A stretch of 64,000 nt of DNA from Candidatus Synoicihabitans palmerolidicus (GCA_020809425.1 JAGGDC010000004.1:372001-436000), one strand, 5' to 3'; numbered from the stretch's first letter, positions 1 through 10,226 are shown. Notes: generated by a model not told the origin, from the letters alone. Numbers and translations are program-made.

Positions 1-1207
1 TAGTATCCTATATATGGATACTGATCGTGCCGCCCCTGAAACAACTGCCTGCTGCCTATCTCGCTTTGGAGAGCGAAAACGTGGCGCTGCGCTCGCAGTT
101 GGAGTGGCTGCGCAAGCAGGTGTTTGGTGGGGGTAAGAGTGAGAAGCTCGATACGGCGCAGTGGAAACTGAAGTTCGCCGATCAGCAAAAGCTAATCGAG
201 CAGACGGCCACGCCCGAGACGGTTCACTACGAGCGGCGGCGGGCCTCGCGCGAGAAGCTGCCCTTGCGAGCCGAGGCCTTCGCGCACCTGCCGGTGAAAG
301 AGCCTGTGGTGATCGAGCCCGAGGAGGTGCTGGCGGCCCCGGAGCAGTTTGAAAAGATCGGCGAGGAGCGCAGCTTCGAGGTCGATGTGGTGCCGACGAA
401 GTTGTTCAAGCGCGAGTGCGTGCGCCCGAAGTATCGGGCCAAGGCCCAGCTCGATCGTGCGCCCGGTGGTGGCACCCGCACGGGTGCGCCCGGTGGAGGG
501 CGGCTACGCCTCGGCGGGACTCTTGGCCTGGGTGTTGATCAGCAAGTATGTCGATCACGCCCCGCGGTATCGGCTCGAGAAGATGTCGTCGCGCTGGGGA
601 GCGCGCCTGCCGCGTCAGAGTATGGTCGAGTGGGTGCGCATCGCCTCAGACTGGCTGGAACCGATTTACCAGGGCATGCGCCGCAGGTTGCTCGAATCCA
701 GGCTACGTGCCAGTCGATGAAACGCCGGTGCGATGTCACGACCCGGATCAAAAACGGGGCAAAATCAAGAATGGATGGATGTGGGTGATGAGCGGCCCGG
801 GTGATGACGTGTTCTTCGACTGGCGATCATCGCGCCAGCACGGCGAACTGACGTCGCTGGTCGAAGGTTTTGCCGGGATAATGCCATCCGATGGCTATGG
901 TGCCTATCCCGCGTATGTGGCGACGCATCCCGAGGTGTGTTGGGTGGGCTGCTGGGCACACGCGCGGCGTAAGTTTTTTGAAGCCCAAGCGGAGAACTCG
1001 CGAGTAGCCCAATGGATCCTGCGGCTGATCGCATGGATGTATCATCAGGAAAAGCAGTGGGATGAGGCCGGTATCGATGCGCGGCAGCGGCAGCAAAGAC
1101 GCGAGCGCGACTTTACCCATAAGCTGTATTGGTTGCGCGTGGTGGTGTGGAGGCTGCGCGCGCACGTGCGCCCCAAGTCCGGCCTGGGCAAGGCCTGCAC
1201 CTACCTA
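1..1207 (+). pseudogene. IS66-family tnpC transposase remnant
   Basis: This is most of an IS66 TnpC (DDE transposase). The N-terminal part from about position 27 has the heptad-like leader typical of TnpC (LESENVALRSQLEWLRKQVF). The catalytic region includes VDETPVRC and the HARRKFF motif. It is broken by an extra C near 465 and by the same one-base insertion near 700 that is present in the two other IS66 copies. It stops at 1207, where another insertion sequence begins, and the TnpC C-terminus does not resume beyond that element. It differs from the inner copies by a few residues, so it is an older or separate copy. The upstream end lies outside the window. Confidence 0.85.
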
Positions 1208-3031
1208 GAGCGTGTCCCACAAGCGCAAGAGGTTGGAGATGAGGAGGTAGCGTAAAAATAAAGAGGCCGAAACTGGGAGGATTTCCTGGTTTCGGCACAA
1301 AAACGGCGTGTGTAATTTGGTGTGAACAATACTACCGAAGCAGTCGCCCCGGAAGTTGCCCTGCAAACCTGGCTGCGTCCAGACCTGACTCCGGTCGGAC
1401 CCAACAAAGATTACGCCGCGTTTCGCGATCAACTGGCGGGGCTCGACCAGTTGCTGGCCAACAGTCACTTGGAAGCGATGGCCGTGGACTTTGCCCGGGA
1501 AAACTGGCGGGGCGACGAGGTGGCCGGGTTGCCGCGACACCTGCAGGTCGCGCGCAAGGCGCTGCGGGTGCAGGTATTGCGCATGATGCTCGGAAACATC
1601 AGCTTGCGTAAACTTTCCCTGAGCATCGCCTCCAGCGATCTGTTGGCCGACTTTTGCGGAGCACGCCGGATCGACGGCATCAAGGGGGTCTCCAAAAGAA
1701 AGCGTGCTGGAGCGTGCGTCCAAATGCTTCACCGCCGGGCAGGTGCGCTCGATGAGCCAAGTTTTTATCGAGATGTGCGGTGAGACGGACCGGGCGAGCG
1801 AACTGGGACTGGCTGCGGCGCAGCCGATGGATACGTGCGTGGTGGACTCGACCTGCCTGCAGGCCAACATCCATTTCCCGGTCGACTGGGTGCTCTTTCG
1901 CGACGTGAGCCGCACCCCCTAAGGCGGTGAAACTGCTCCGTGCAGCGGGGTTGCGGGGTCGGATGCCGAACGAGCCGCCAGTCTTTGCCAAGCAGATGAA
2001 TCGGTGGTGCATCGCGATGACCCACAGCCGACGGCGCCGCGATGCGAAGCGGGTCCGCAAGAGCGTGCTCCGCCAGATGAAACGCCTGCTGCGCACCATC
2101 GGCGAGCACGCCCGCCGCCACCGCGACCACCTCGCCGCCGACTACGCCCGGACCCGCTGCAGTGAGCGCCAGGCCACCCGCATCATTGCGCGCATCGACG
2201 CCATGCTCGAGCCACTGCCGGCCGCGATCAACCAGGCCCACAAACGCATCATCGGCGCGCGACCAGTGCCCAACGCCGAGAAGATCCTCAGCGTCTACGA
2301 ACCCGACGTGCAGACCGTGGTCCGGGGCAAGGCGTCCGGCGAGGTCGAGTTTGGCAACACCCTCATGATCAGTGAGAACGTGACGGGGTTGATCACCGAT
2401 TGGCAGTTGTATCAGGGAATGGCTCCGGCCGAATGGCGTCAGTTCGACCAGAGCCTCGAGCGCCAGAATCAGTTCGACCTGAGAACCCCGATCACAGCGG
2501 CGAGCACCGACCGAGGCTTCTCGACCAAACGGCTGTGCGAACGCTTGGCCGAAGCCGACATTTATGACGCCACTTGCCCCCGCGATCCGCAGCTGCTGCA
2601 ACGGCGAATGCAGGAGCCGCAGTTCGTGGCGCTCCAACATCGCCGGGCTTCGACGGAAGCCCGCATCGCCATCATCAAGCAACGCCAAGGCAAGCGATTG
2701 AGTGCCAGAGGCTTCACGAATCGCTACCTGGCGGTAGCCTGGAGCATCCTCGGTCACAACCTGTGGCTCATCGCCCGACTGCTGGCCGACCAACTACCGC
2801 AGGCCCAAGCCGCCTAAAACCACCAAGCCTACTCCAACGATGAACAATAAACCGGCTGCCGGAAGTTCCCTCATGGAAACGATCCAGGCACTGACTGCTG
2901 CGACACTGCAATTTAGCCATTAAATTGCATCTGCGCGCGCCTACATCCGCTATTGGTAGCCGGAAATCCGCTCAAAAAATTGGCTTTCCTGCCCCCCCCC
3001 CCTCCAAAATCAGGGTAAATGGGACACGCTC
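1208..3031. mobile_element. Unclassified DDE insertion sequence (about 1.8 kb)
   Basis: Both ends carry the 12-bp inverted repeat gagcgtgtccca (1208-1219 and its complement 3020-3031). The flanks could share only a 2-bp TA duplication, so the target duplication is uncertain. Inside is one disrupted transposase gene. The element abuts the IS66 tnpC remnant, but the rest of that gene is not found on the far side. Either a deletion followed insertion or the element was not inserted cleanly. The family looks ISNCY/IS1182-like from motifs only. Confidence 0.75.
1322..2817 (+). pseudogene. DDE transposase, broken into three frames
   Basis: Three successive frames (1322 to about 1690, 1704-1922, 1927-2817) join into one transposase of roughly 490 residues. 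Candidate catalytic acidic residues lie in VVDSTCLQANIHFPVDWVL, in AASTDRGFSTKR and in RASTEARIAII. A frameshift near 1690 and a stop at 1920-1922 interrupt it, so it should not give an active protein. Long spacing between the second and third acidic residues and the segment IHFPVDWVL suggest an ISNCY-type element. The assignment is from memory of motifs. Confidence 0.75.
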
Positions 3032-3453
3032 TACTTAGGGGAAACTAGGGACTAGAGGTGTAGCCAAACAGGTATTACTCGGTAGTCTAAGCAGATGATC
3101 GATCATGACTAGTCAACGTTTACTTCGCCTCGGGGAAGCGGTCGCAAACACCGGAAACGGGGGGGGTTACGACCAAATTAAGGTTAGGATGACCTGTCAC
3201 AAATCGGTGCCACATACAAGTCGCTCATGGATATTCACTCATTACCTAAGCACAACATCTTCGACTTCTTAAGTCGCGGAAACCCCACAGACTCAAGTCC
3301 TCCGGCCCACTAATCAGTTCAAATTCGATCAGACTGAAATCCCGATCAGAAAACCGCTTAACGCTCTGCGGCCACGGGCAATGAAGGTTGCCGCCCCTAA
3401 TCGTTCAGATCCCTCTATAATTCGCGTGTTGGAACCCTTTCAGGGTCCCTAAG
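3032..3453. other. Intergenic stretch without a recognisable gene
   Basis: About 420 bp between the insertion sequence and tRNA-Ser. No reading frame with protein-like character and no RNA gene was recognised. A short imperfect hairpin (ggaaccc / gggtcc, about 3431-3448) lies just downstream of tRNA-Ser on the minus strand but lacks a T-run, so it is a weak terminator candidate. Confidence 0.5.
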
Positions 3454-3541
3454 TGGCGGAGAGGGGGGGATTCGAACCCCCGATAGGTTTCCCTATACCT
3501 GCTTTCCAAGCGAGCGCATTCGACCACTCTGCCACCTCTCC
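3454..3541 (-). tRNA. tRNA-Ser (GGA anticodon)
   Basis: Read on the minus strand this folds as a class II tRNA of 88 nt. The acceptor GGAGAGG pairs with CCTCTCC, the anticodon loop contains GGA within cttggaaag, there is a long variable arm (tatagggaaaccta) and the TpsiC arm contains GGTTCGAATCC. The discriminator G is followed by an encoded CCA. It decodes UCC/UCU serine codons. Confidence 0.96.
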
Positions 3542-3656
3542 TGGTGCTACACATCAATGACCAAAATCACCGAGTGTTTGTCGAAAGGGGGCCAAATAAG
3601 GCGGATCTAGCCGCCGCGGTCAAATGCAATTTACGTCCCTCCTCCCTCGCGACCCT

Positions 3657-4075
3657 TCATTGGGCCAATTGAATGTTCTCCCGTTGAGTCATCTCTTGGT
3701 GTTCCCGCAGCGTGCAGCGGTCCATTACCACTGACATGCCCCCCTCTCGAGCGATCCTCGCGGCATCTTCATTCACAATACCTTCTTACAATCATAGCAC
3801 CTTCGCCTTGATCGCCACGGCCTTTCCCGCCCACTCCGTGCTTCTGCCGCCGGTCGAAACACGTCGACGATATCAACTGGCCCCGGAATCTCGTTCAAAT
3901 CGCGGTAAACACGGTACTCTTGCCTCTCTAATGCTACCGGATGGATGGGAAACACCGTATAACCCGCTTGAACCAAATAAGCGGCCACCCGCGCACTCGG
4001 CTTGGTGGCATTTGTGGAAAGCCCCACCACCGCGATTGAGCGCGCCTCGGTTAATAGAGTAAAAGTCGACTTCAT
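3657..4075 (-). pseudogene. CoA-binding (YccU-like) protein, degraded
   Basis: The N-terminal part reads as a CoA-binding Rossmann domain (ARSIAVVGLSTNATKPSARV, then GYTVFPIHP and VDIVDVFRPA), typical of the small YccU family of about 140 residues. Near 3840 the frame shifts. The remaining family sequence (AVAIKAKVL ... EGIVNEDAARIARE ... MSVVMDRCTLREH) continues in another frame to a stop at 3657-3659. That part is further cut by TGA at 3792-3794, where tryptophan is expected, and TAA at 3786-3788, where glutamine is expected. Three independent lesions make this a clear pseudogene. Confidence 0.85.
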
Positions 4076-4144
4076 GTCGTCCCAGTATCGACCATCGCCC
4101 CGTCATGGCAAATTCACGGCCGACCTTTCCGCCTCCCCCATGCA

Positions 4145-5122
4145 TCAAACCCGCCAAGCCTGCAATGCCTGTAAGTAGTCTGCTCGTTCGTGCGATCCCG
4201 GATCAATGCAACGACGCATATCCAATGCACCACGAAACTGGTCCACGGACCGATACTCCTTACCCGCCATCCATGCCTTAAATTCGGTGATCATGGTCTC
4301 CACATGCGGAGCTCCGCGTTTCAACAACGCCGAAACCACTTGAACGACGTCCGCCCCTGCCAACACCGCTTTAACCGCATCCTTCCCCGTATGCACCCCG
4401 CCACTACAAGCCAACGCTCCGGGAAATTCCGGGGAAAGAATAGACAGCCACCGTAAACGCAAAAGCAAATCCGAAGAGTCCGACAATCGTAACCGCGGCA
4501 CGGTTTGCATGGTTTGAGGATCAATGTCCGCCTGGTAAAATCGATTGAATACCACCAATCCTGCGGCACCATTCTCGTTGAGCATGGCCGCAAAATGGAC
4601 CGGAGAGGTGTGGCTCGACAAAATCTTGACGGCCACCGGCACTTTGACGAACGCCGACACCGTTCGCACCAATTGCAGCATCGATGATTCAATTTCGTCC
4701 GCCGGTACCGAAGGGTCCGCCGCCACATGATAGAGATTGAGCTCAATGCCTGCCGCCCCTGCATCCTCCATCCGTTGGGCTTGCCCGGCCCAATTCCCGA
4801 CGTTGTGCCCATTGAGTGAGGCAATGATCGGAACTTCCACCAACTGCCGCAAACGCGAGAGTTGACGCAGGTATTGCTCCGAATCCAACCGGTAGTCCTC
4901 GTAGGCGGGGAACGTCACCCGATCGATCTCAGTTGAGGGGCTATGCCTCAAAGCTCGCGATTTCGCCTCCACTTGTTCCTCGAAGAACGAGTGCATCACG
5001 ATGGCCGCAGCACCCGCACTGACCAACTCACGACAAACCGTCAAATTGTCGCAGAATGGAGATACTCCGATTACGAAGGGGTTCTTCAGCGGGAGTCCGA
5101 GGTAGGTTGTTTTTAAGTTCAT
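4145..5122 (-). CDS. Dihydroorotate-dehydrogenase-like flavoprotein
   Basis: A 325-residue TIM-barrel protein beginning MNLKTTYLGLPLKNPFVIG, the characteristic start of the dihydroorotate-dehydrogenase-like family found in many bacteria beside true PyrD. An upstream in-frame start at 5173 would add 17 low-complexity residues and is less likely. Family members have an FMN-binding barrel; the late segment ALACSGGVHTGKDAVKAVLAG matches the phosphate-binding strand region, and NLYHV and VKILS supply conserved barrel positions. The substrate is not established for this subfamily, so a role in pyrimidine synthesis should not be assumed. It is a single gene on the minus strand next to the dead CoA-binding gene. 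The frame is intact. Confidence 0.85.
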   Translation of the reverse strand: MNLKTTYLGLPLKNPFVIGVSPFCDNLTVCRELVSAGAAAIVMHSFFEEQVEAKSRALRHSPSTEIDRVTFPAYEDYRLDSEQYLRQLSRLRQLVEVPIIASLNGHNVGNWAGQAQRMEDAGAAGIELNLYHVAADPSVPADEIESSMLQLVRTVSAFVKVPVAVKILSSHTSPVHFAAMLNENGAAGLVVFNRFYQADIDPQTMQTVPRLRLSDSSDLLLRLRWLSILSPEFPGALACSGGVHTGKDAVKAVLAGADVVQVVSALLKRGAPHVETMITEFKAWMAGKEYRSVDQFRGALDMRRCIDPGSHERADYLQALQAWRV

Positions 5123-5297
5123 CGGCTCTGGGGGGTTACCGCCGCCGCCGTCGGCTTCGTCACATGATCGCAAAATGAAACGCTAAGCGCTCCGCAGAGG
5201 TTGCCCGCCCCGGTGCACTTATTGCCCAATCGCTCCGCCCCGTCGCTCTCCGGCGTGGCGAATTGCCATTGGGTTAAAAGTCGGTCCAACTAACTCC

Positions 5298-5750
5298 ATG
5301 CGCTGGTTTTGGCTTTGGATTGCCCTCGCGACCTCTCTCTCGGCCGCCACTCTACTACGGTGGGAGACCGATCTCGATATCGCCACTGAACGGGCCCGTA
5401 CTGAAGGCAAACTGATCTTGATCGAATTCACGGGATTGTCCTGGGTTCCGCCCTGCGTCGATCTCCACGAGGCAGTTTTTGATTCCGCGCAATTTCGGGC
5501 ATGGACGGCCAACATGGTATTAGTCTCGTTCGACTATCCGGTGCGCAAAGATCGAACCCCCGCCAAAATAGCGGCCAATCCAGTCTTGGCCGAGCGCATC
5601 AAGATCAAGAACCGCTTCGCCATCCGCGGCTTCCCCACCTTGATTGTCCGAACCCCCACCGGCGAGGAAATCGACCGCGTGGTGGGGTACAGCAGCGGAA
5701 TGGGAACCGACGCCTATTTGGCGGCGTTCGATGTCGCGACGCGACCCTAG
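5298..5750 (+). CDS. Exported thioredoxin-fold protein lacking CXXC
   Basis: 150 residues with an N-terminal signal-like hydrophobic stretch (MRWFWLWIALATSLSAATLL) followed by a thioredoxin-like domain: KLILIEFTG, then WVPPCVDLHEAVF, and the cis-proline region FAIRGFPTLIV. Family members normally have WCxxC at this place. Here the first cysteine is valine, leaving a single cysteine, so a dithiol oxidoreductase activity is unlikely. It may be a monothiol or structural protein. It is a lone plus-strand gene between two minus-strand genes. Confidence 0.8.
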   Translation: MRWFWLWIALATSLSAATLLRWETDLDIATERARTEGKLILIEFTGLSWVPPCVDLHEAVFDSAQFRAWTANMVLVSFDYPVRKDRTPAKIAANPVLAERIKIKNRFAIRGFPTLIVRTPTGEEIDRVVGYSSGMGTDAYLAAFDVATRP

Positions 5751-5778
5751 GTTTGGCGCTCACCAAACCTGAAGTAAT

Positions 5779-7020
5779 CTACTCTGCGCCGAAAAACTTC
5801 AGGATTTTGCGCATGGATGCCACCAGCGCATGCACATCTGCTGGCGTATTGTAGAGGTAGAAACTTGCGCGAATGGTGCTCGGCAGACCCAGCTTTCGCA
5901 TCAAGGGCTGGTTGCAATGATGTCCGCCACGCAAGGCGACTCCATCTTGATCCGCAAAGGTCACCACATCGTGAGCGTGCACGTCACGAAACGCAAAATT
6001 CACCATACCTGCACGGGCGCTGCCGGGGCGGGGCCCCAATATCCGGATGCCCGGCAACTCGCTCAGCGCACTGCACGCCATCTGCGCCAACTCACTCTCA
6101 TGCGCCCCCAGTGCGGGGCGCCCCACACTATCGAGATAATCGATCGCCGCGTGCAACCCGATCGCATCCGCGACATTCGGAGTGCCTGCCTCAAATCGTT
6201 CCGGCGCCGGTTTCCAGGTGCTGGCCGCATACTCGACGTTCGCAATCATCCCTCCTCCGCCTTGCCAAGGCGGCATTGTATCCAACAACTCACGACGCCC
6301 ATACAGCACCCCGATACCGGTGGGGGCGGCCATCTTGTGACCGGAAAACGCCAGGAAATCGCACCCCATATCCTGCACGTCTACCATTTCGTGTCCGGCG
6401 GATTGCGCGGCATCAATCACGCTGATTGCGCCGACCGCCCTCGCCTTCGCACACAACTCCTTTACCGGATTCGTGACCCCCAGCGTGTTCGATATGTGCG
6501 TGAATGCGAATAGTTTCACCTCCGGCGTCAGCAGACGGTCCACGGCCTCCAAATCAAGCCCTCCTTCCGCATCGTCACCCACCACGGGAACATAGCGCAG
6601 GGTCGCCCCCGTCCGCGCCGTGATGAGTTGCCATGGCACCAAATTCGAATGGTGCTCCATCTCAGTACAGAGCACCACGTCGCCAGGTTTTAAATTGGCC
6701 GCCCCCCAGCTTTGCGCCACGAGATTAACCGACTCGGATGTCCCTCGCGTAAAAACGATCTCGGCCGGATCAGCCGCGTTGATAAACTTGGCCGTCCGCG
6801 CCCGGGCGGCCTCGTAACCATCGGTCGCTCGCATGGACAACGCATGCAACCCGCGATGCACGTTGCTGTTGTCACGTTCATAGAATCGGGCCACCGCATC
6901 GATCACCGAACGGGGTTTGTGCGTCGTCGCTGCATTATCGAGGTAAACGAGCGGATGCCCTCCGACGTGCTGATCAAGCACGGGGAAATCCACCCGTAGA
7001 TTGGAGAAATCGTGAGTCAT
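5779..7020 (-). CDS. sufS: SufS cysteine desulfurase
   Basis: 413-residue class V PLP enzyme that takes sulfur from L-cysteine as a persulfide for Fe-S cluster assembly. The PLP-binding lysine is in FSGHKMAAPTGIGVLYGR (about residues 225-242). The HVALRGGHHC-type motif is present as GVALRGGHHCNQPLM, giving the catalytic cysteine about residue 365. Other family marks are YLDNAATTHKP near the N-terminus and FTRGTSESVNLVA. Its stop-side neighbour is the thioredoxin-like gene; the gene transcribed just before it is sufU, with a 15-bp gap, so the two form an operon. Length matches the SufS group (about 405-420). Confidence 0.96.
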   Translation of the reverse strand: MTHDFSNLRVDFPVLDQHVGGHPLVYLDNAATTHKPRSVIDAVARFYERDNSNVHRGLHALSMRATDGYEAARARTAKFINAADPAEIVFTRGTSESVNLVAQSWGAANLKPGDVVLCTEMEHHSNLVPWQLITARTGATLRYVPVVGDDAEGGLDLEAVDRLLTPEVKLFAFTHISNTLGVTNPVKELCAKARAVGAISVIDAAQSAGHEMVDVQDMGCDFLAFSGHKMAAPTGIGVLYGRRELLDTMPPWQGGGGMIANVEYAASTWKPAPERFEAGTPNVADAIGLHAAIDYLDSVGRPALGAHESELAQMACSALSELPGIRILGPRPGSARAGMVNFAFRDVHAHDVVTFADQDGVALRGGHHCNQPLMRKLGLPSTIRASFYLYNTPADVHALVASMRKILKFFGAE

Positions 7021-7035
7021 GGCAGAAGGGGCAGT

Positions 7036-7473
7036 TTAGTCGTCAATCGGTCGATCCGGCTGTTTCAACGCATCGAGCGCAGCATGCCAAGCCAGCGTAG
7101 CGCACTTGATGCGGGCGGGAAACGCGTGCACGCCCGCGAAGGCAGCAATCTCGGAAAATGCTTCCGGCTCCCCTCCCGTGGTCACGATATCCTTGAACTC
7201 CGCAAAGGTGGATTCTGCTTCCGCCGGCGACTTGCCCACAAGCTGGGTCGTCATTAACGATGCGCTCGCCTGAGAAATCGCACACCCGGAACCTTCGAAA
7301 CTAACAGCCCCAATCTTCTCCCCATCCATGCATAGGTAGACGGTGCAGTTGTCTCCGCAGGTAGGATTGTCGCCACTGGCCACGCGAGTGGCCGTCGGCA
7401 GTTTACCCCGATTGCGCGGGCGTTTGTTGTGGGCTAGAATGACCGCCTGATAGAGGTCGGTGAGATCGGACAT
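7036..7473 (-). CDS. sufU: SufU-type zinc-dependent sulfur acceptor
   Basis: 145 residues beginning MSDLTDLYQAVIL. The start at 7473 was chosen over an upstream in-frame start at 7518 because it matches the family N-terminus. The three cysteines of SufU are visible in NPTCGDNC, FEGSGCAISQAS and IKCATLAWHAAL, with the acidic zinc ligand in GDN. SufU takes persulfide sulfur from SufS and passes it on. It lies directly upstream of sufS. A separate SufE-type protein is encoded near 62.9 kb, so both kinds of SufS partner are present. Confidence 0.93.
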   Translation of the reverse strand: MSDLTDLYQAVILAHNKRPRNRGKLPTATRVASGDNPTCGDNCTVYLCMDGEKIGAVSFEGSGCAISQASASLMTTQLVGKSPAEAESTFAEFKDIVTTGGEPEAFSEIAAFAGVHAFPARIKCATLAWHAALDALKQPDRPIDD

Positions 7474-7532
7474 GGAACCGCCAATCTCACGGTCTGTGCG
7501 GATTTGGCAACTCCCCAACGCGATCTATGTCA

Positions 7533-8868
7533 TCAGACGGTCGACGCATGGGCCTGCACACTCGGATTCAACGTCTGATCAAACGCCATGGCCATGACTC
7601 TCAACAACGGTTCCCCTTTCGGTAATACCTCTAAACTGCGATCGTCTAGCGCGACCAATCCATCCTCGACCATGTCTGCTAAGGACTCGAGCTCGGTCTG
7701 ATAGGTCTTTCTGAAATCCAGTCCGAATTTTGCGCCCAATTTTCAAAAATCCAGCCTTCGATCACACATAATGGCCATGATGCTTCTCCGACGGCGGCGG
7801 TCCTCTGGCGTTAACTGGTATCCACGCTCGATCGGCAAACGACCCGCGCTGAGCGCACTCCGGTAAGCGCTCAACGATTTAAAGTTCTGACGGTAACTGT
7901 TATACGGTCTGAGAAATTGCCGATATTCCGAAACTATACATCGAGGCGCCGGCACGCGTGCTGTAACCTTGGAAATTGCGCTGTAATCTGCCTCGTCTCA
8001 GCGCCTGAGCCAGTTCGTCATCCGGTCGTGCGAAGTGATCGAGTCCAATGTCAACATACCCTTCGCGTAGGAGTCGCTCCCGAATTCGACCAAACATCTC
8101 CAACTTCGCTTCCGGTGGAGGCATCTGACCACGCCGCTCAAATATTTTCTGCGCCGGCTTGATCCAGGGCACATGCGCATAACTGAAAAAACCGGCAATC
8201 GTTCCGGCTCCAAGGCCATCGCATCATCCAGCGTCCGCTCCACCGATGCGGCCGTCTGCATCGGTAGACCATAAATCAGATCCAGACTAAGTGACTGGAT
8301 TCCGGACGCACGCAGATTCCAAACCACTGCTAAGTTGGTTTCCTGAGGCAGGATGCGATGAATCGCCTCCTGGACTTGGGGATTCGTATCCTGGAGTCCC
8401 AACGATGCCCGATTAATTCCCATCTCCCGCAAAACTCGCCCCTGTTCGGAAGTCGCGCAACGGGGGTCGATTTCAACGCTCAGTTCGGCATCGGCAGTGA
8501 AATCAAATTTCTCGTGAATCAGGTCGCCCAACTGACGCAACGCCTCCGGTTCAAAAAAGGTGGGCGTGCCACCGCCAAAATGAAGTTGATCCACCTCCCG
8601 GGCGCCGGTCCAGGCGACGGGGAATCAACGCGCCTTCACGCGAAAGGTCACCGAGATACGTGTAGGCCCAATCTTTGCGCCGCATAATGATAATCGTGCA
8701 GCCACAATACCAACAACGCGACTCACAAAACGGTAAATGAAAGTAGAGCGAAAGCGGTCTCGCCGGATCCAAATGGTCGGCGGAAAATTCCTCATCGCTC
8801 GCATGCAAATCCACCTCGGCGTCGAATTTGTTGGCCGGGGGGTAAGACGTATACCTCGGCCCCGATAC
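7533..8868 (-). pseudogene. hemN: Oxygen-independent coproporphyrinogen III oxidase, destroyed
   Basis: Fragments in changing frames follow the HemN sequence from near its N-terminus to its end. SGPRYTSYPPANKF is followed by the radical-SAM cluster motif CESRCWYCGC, HFGGGTPTFF, LDLIYGLPMQT, GLDHFARPDDELA, NFQGYSTR, and a C-terminal FRKTYQTELESLADM segment. At least four frame changes occur (near 8630, 8190, 7930 and 7740). The first dozen or so codons are replaced by the end of an IS3 element at 8869. HemN converts coproporphyrinogen III to protoporphyrinogen IX in heme synthesis without oxygen. This copy cannot be functional. Confidence 0.92.
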
Positions 8869-10176
8869 TGAGGTGGACCCCGTCGGTGGGACAGGTCGGG
8901 CGGATGTATAGTTATGGTTTCTGGTTTTTCTGACCAAGCATAAAAGATAATGGAGGGGTGCCGGGGAGGAAGCGCGACTTCCTCCCCGCTCGGATAGCCG
9001 CCGTCAGGCGGCGGCTTGGTCGAGTTGTGCGTGGTAGACCTCGGATGGTGTTTGGCGGCCGTGGGCGGAGTGCGGTCGTCGGTCGTTGTAGAACAGCAAG
9101 TAGGTCTCCAAGTTGGCATGGGCCTCGACCATCGTCTCATAGCGTTTCAGATAGACTGCCTCGTATTTGACGCTGCGCCACAGGCGTTCGACCAAGACAT
9201 GGTCCAAGCACCGTCCTTTGCCGTCCATCGACAGTCGCACGCCGGCGGCCAACAATGGCTGGGTGAACTCGGCGCTGGTAAACGGGCAGCCTTAGTCGGT
9301 GTTGAAGATCTCCGGCTTGCCGTAAATCGCCATCGCGCGCTGCACCGCACGCAAAACGACGCATCGAGCGTGTTGGACAGTTCCCATGCGAGCACCATCC
9401 GCGAGTGCCAGTCGATCACCGCACACCGGGATGTAGGTGATATCTGTTGCCCACCCTTGATTCGACCTTTCAACCTTCCGCGTTCGCAGCAGATACGGGT
9501 AGATCTGATGAGAGGCCGCTTTCTTCGACAGACTCGGTTTTGGATAGATCGCCGTGAGTCCCATTAATCGCATCAATCGTCGCACCCGTTTACGGTTCAC
9601 CACGTGTCCTTCGCGTTGCAACCAACGGGTCATTTGGCGGCTACCAAAGAACGGTGACTCGAGGTAGATCTCGTCGATCTGTTTCATCAACGCCAGGTCC
9701 GCTTCCTTCGGTGGCTTCGGGTGGTGGTAGTAGGTTGAGCGTGGCAGCTCCAACAGTTCGCACTGCCGGGCCACACTCAGCTTCGGATGCTCGGTTTCGA
9801 TCATGCTGCGGCGCTCTTTACTCTCCAAATGGGCCAACTTTTTTTGAGCCACTCGAACTCCATCTGCAGCTGCCCGATCCGCGCATACAGTTCCTTCTCT
9901 TTCTTTGCGATTCCGCTCGATCTCGTCGCGCACCTGCGCCGAGGGCTTCGCGAAGACCTCCGGCAACCGCTCGGACACCTCCTTCTTCCACTGACTCACT
10001 TGCACCGGATGCACCGCGTGACGCTGCGCGATTACGTGGATCGGCTCGATTCCCTTGAGGGCTTCGAGCCCTACTTTCGCTGTGAACTCGGCACTGCAGG
10101 CACGTCGTTGCTTCGACATATTGGACTCCTTTGGGATTTAATCATCCCTCCTGTCCCACTTCATGGGTCCACCTCA
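8869..10176 (-). mobile_element. IS3-family element, left-arm copy (1,308 bp)
   Basis: The terminal repeats are tgaggtggacc at one end and its complement at the other, with the related inner sequences gaagtgggacagg and cggtgggacagg. It encodes one transposase region on the minus strand. The flanks (tac at 8866-8868, caa at 10177-10179) do not give a 3-bp duplication, so the DNA beside at least one end has been deleted since insertion. The outer end cuts the hemN coding sequence. Confidence 0.9.
9004..10119 (-). pseudogene. IS3 transposase (OrfA/OrfB), disrupted
   Basis: OrfA begins MSKQRRACSAEFTAKVGLEAL with the usual helix-turn-helix, and OrfB holds the rve integrase domain (HPKLSVARQCELLELPRSTYY, then GSRQMTRWL, RVRRLMRLMGL, WATDITYIPV, ERLWRSVKYEAVYLK and YNDRRPHSAHGRQTPSEVY). 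Lesions include frame changes in the OrfA-OrfB joint, a shift after TYIP where the second half of the catalytic core moves frame, and a TAA at 9292-9294 in place of the glutamine codon after FNTD. The right-arm copy shares every lesion, so duplication came after decay. Confidence 0.9.
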
Positions 10177-10226
10177 CAACCCTTGGCACGGGTTGCGTGT
10201 TAATTGCCCAGATATTGCGCTACCGC

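Noticed and set aside
1765-2793. 342-codon minus-strand frame over the window-start transposase
   Set aside because: The plus-strand fragments carry transposase motifs; the antisense frame does not.
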